Below, piece after piece: positions 6,519 through 6,535 of a DNA stretch of 6,535 nt. Source of the DNA: SZUA-584 sp964607965 (GTDB taxonomy: Bacteria > Bacillota > Clostridia > Christensenellales > SZUA-584); contig CAZSMH010000084.1 in NCBI GenBank assembly GCA_964607965.1, positions 1-6,535 of the forward strand, written 5' to 3'. Under the pieces are notes generated by a model. That model saw nothing but the letters and a program-made list of their open reading frames with translations. It did not search any database and was not told where the DNA came from. The position numbers and the translations under genes were made by a program. How positions within the stretch are numbered: the stretch's first letter is position 1; each line of letters opens with the position of its first letter.

Positions 6519-6535
6519 CCTGCAGCACGTGAAAA

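Overview
The window looks like ordinary chromosomal housekeeping DNA from a spore-forming Firmicute, most likely a Clostridia-class organism of intermediate GC. The organism call is an inference. It rests on a clear sporulation-type Lon protease (LonB), the lonA-engB gene pair, strong AGGAGG-type ribosome binding sites and frequent ATA isoleucine codons. I found no RNA gene, mobile element, CRISPR array or tandem-repeat array.

Left part, + strand: the window opens inside a SIMPL-domain (DUF541) protein, of which only the C-terminal 128 residues are present. After an 85-base gap carrying two exact TATAAT boxes comes a small four-helix GtrA-family membrane protein. An intrinsic-terminator-like hairpin at 1078-1103 closes that unit. 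The rest of the 207-base gap holds a promoter resembling the forespore sigma-G class and a strong ribosome binding site for lonB, a 545-residue membrane-anchored AAA+ Lon protease.

Right part, - strand: a compact operon reads lonA (770 residues), engB/ysxC (191 residues), then a calcineurin-like metallophosphoesterase (231 residues). The spacing is 3 bases between the first pair and a 4-base ATGA overlap between the second. The lonA promoter can be read at 6490-6518, so the gene should start at 6444 rather than at the longest in-frame start.

The two transcription units converge. The lonB stop and the phosphoesterase stop overlap on opposite strands within four bases (2861-2864), and no intrinsic terminator is visible there. 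In Bacillus subtilis, lonB, lonA and ysxC lie in the same direction. Here the same genes are neighbours, but lonB faces the others and a phosphoesterase has been added at the operon's end.

Functionally, LonA is the general cytosolic quality-control protease and EngB is a GTPase for late 50S ribosome assembly. LonB is the forespore counterpart of LonA. I see no evidence of a previously undescribed system. The points worth checking are the regulatory sites and the tail-to-tail overlap.
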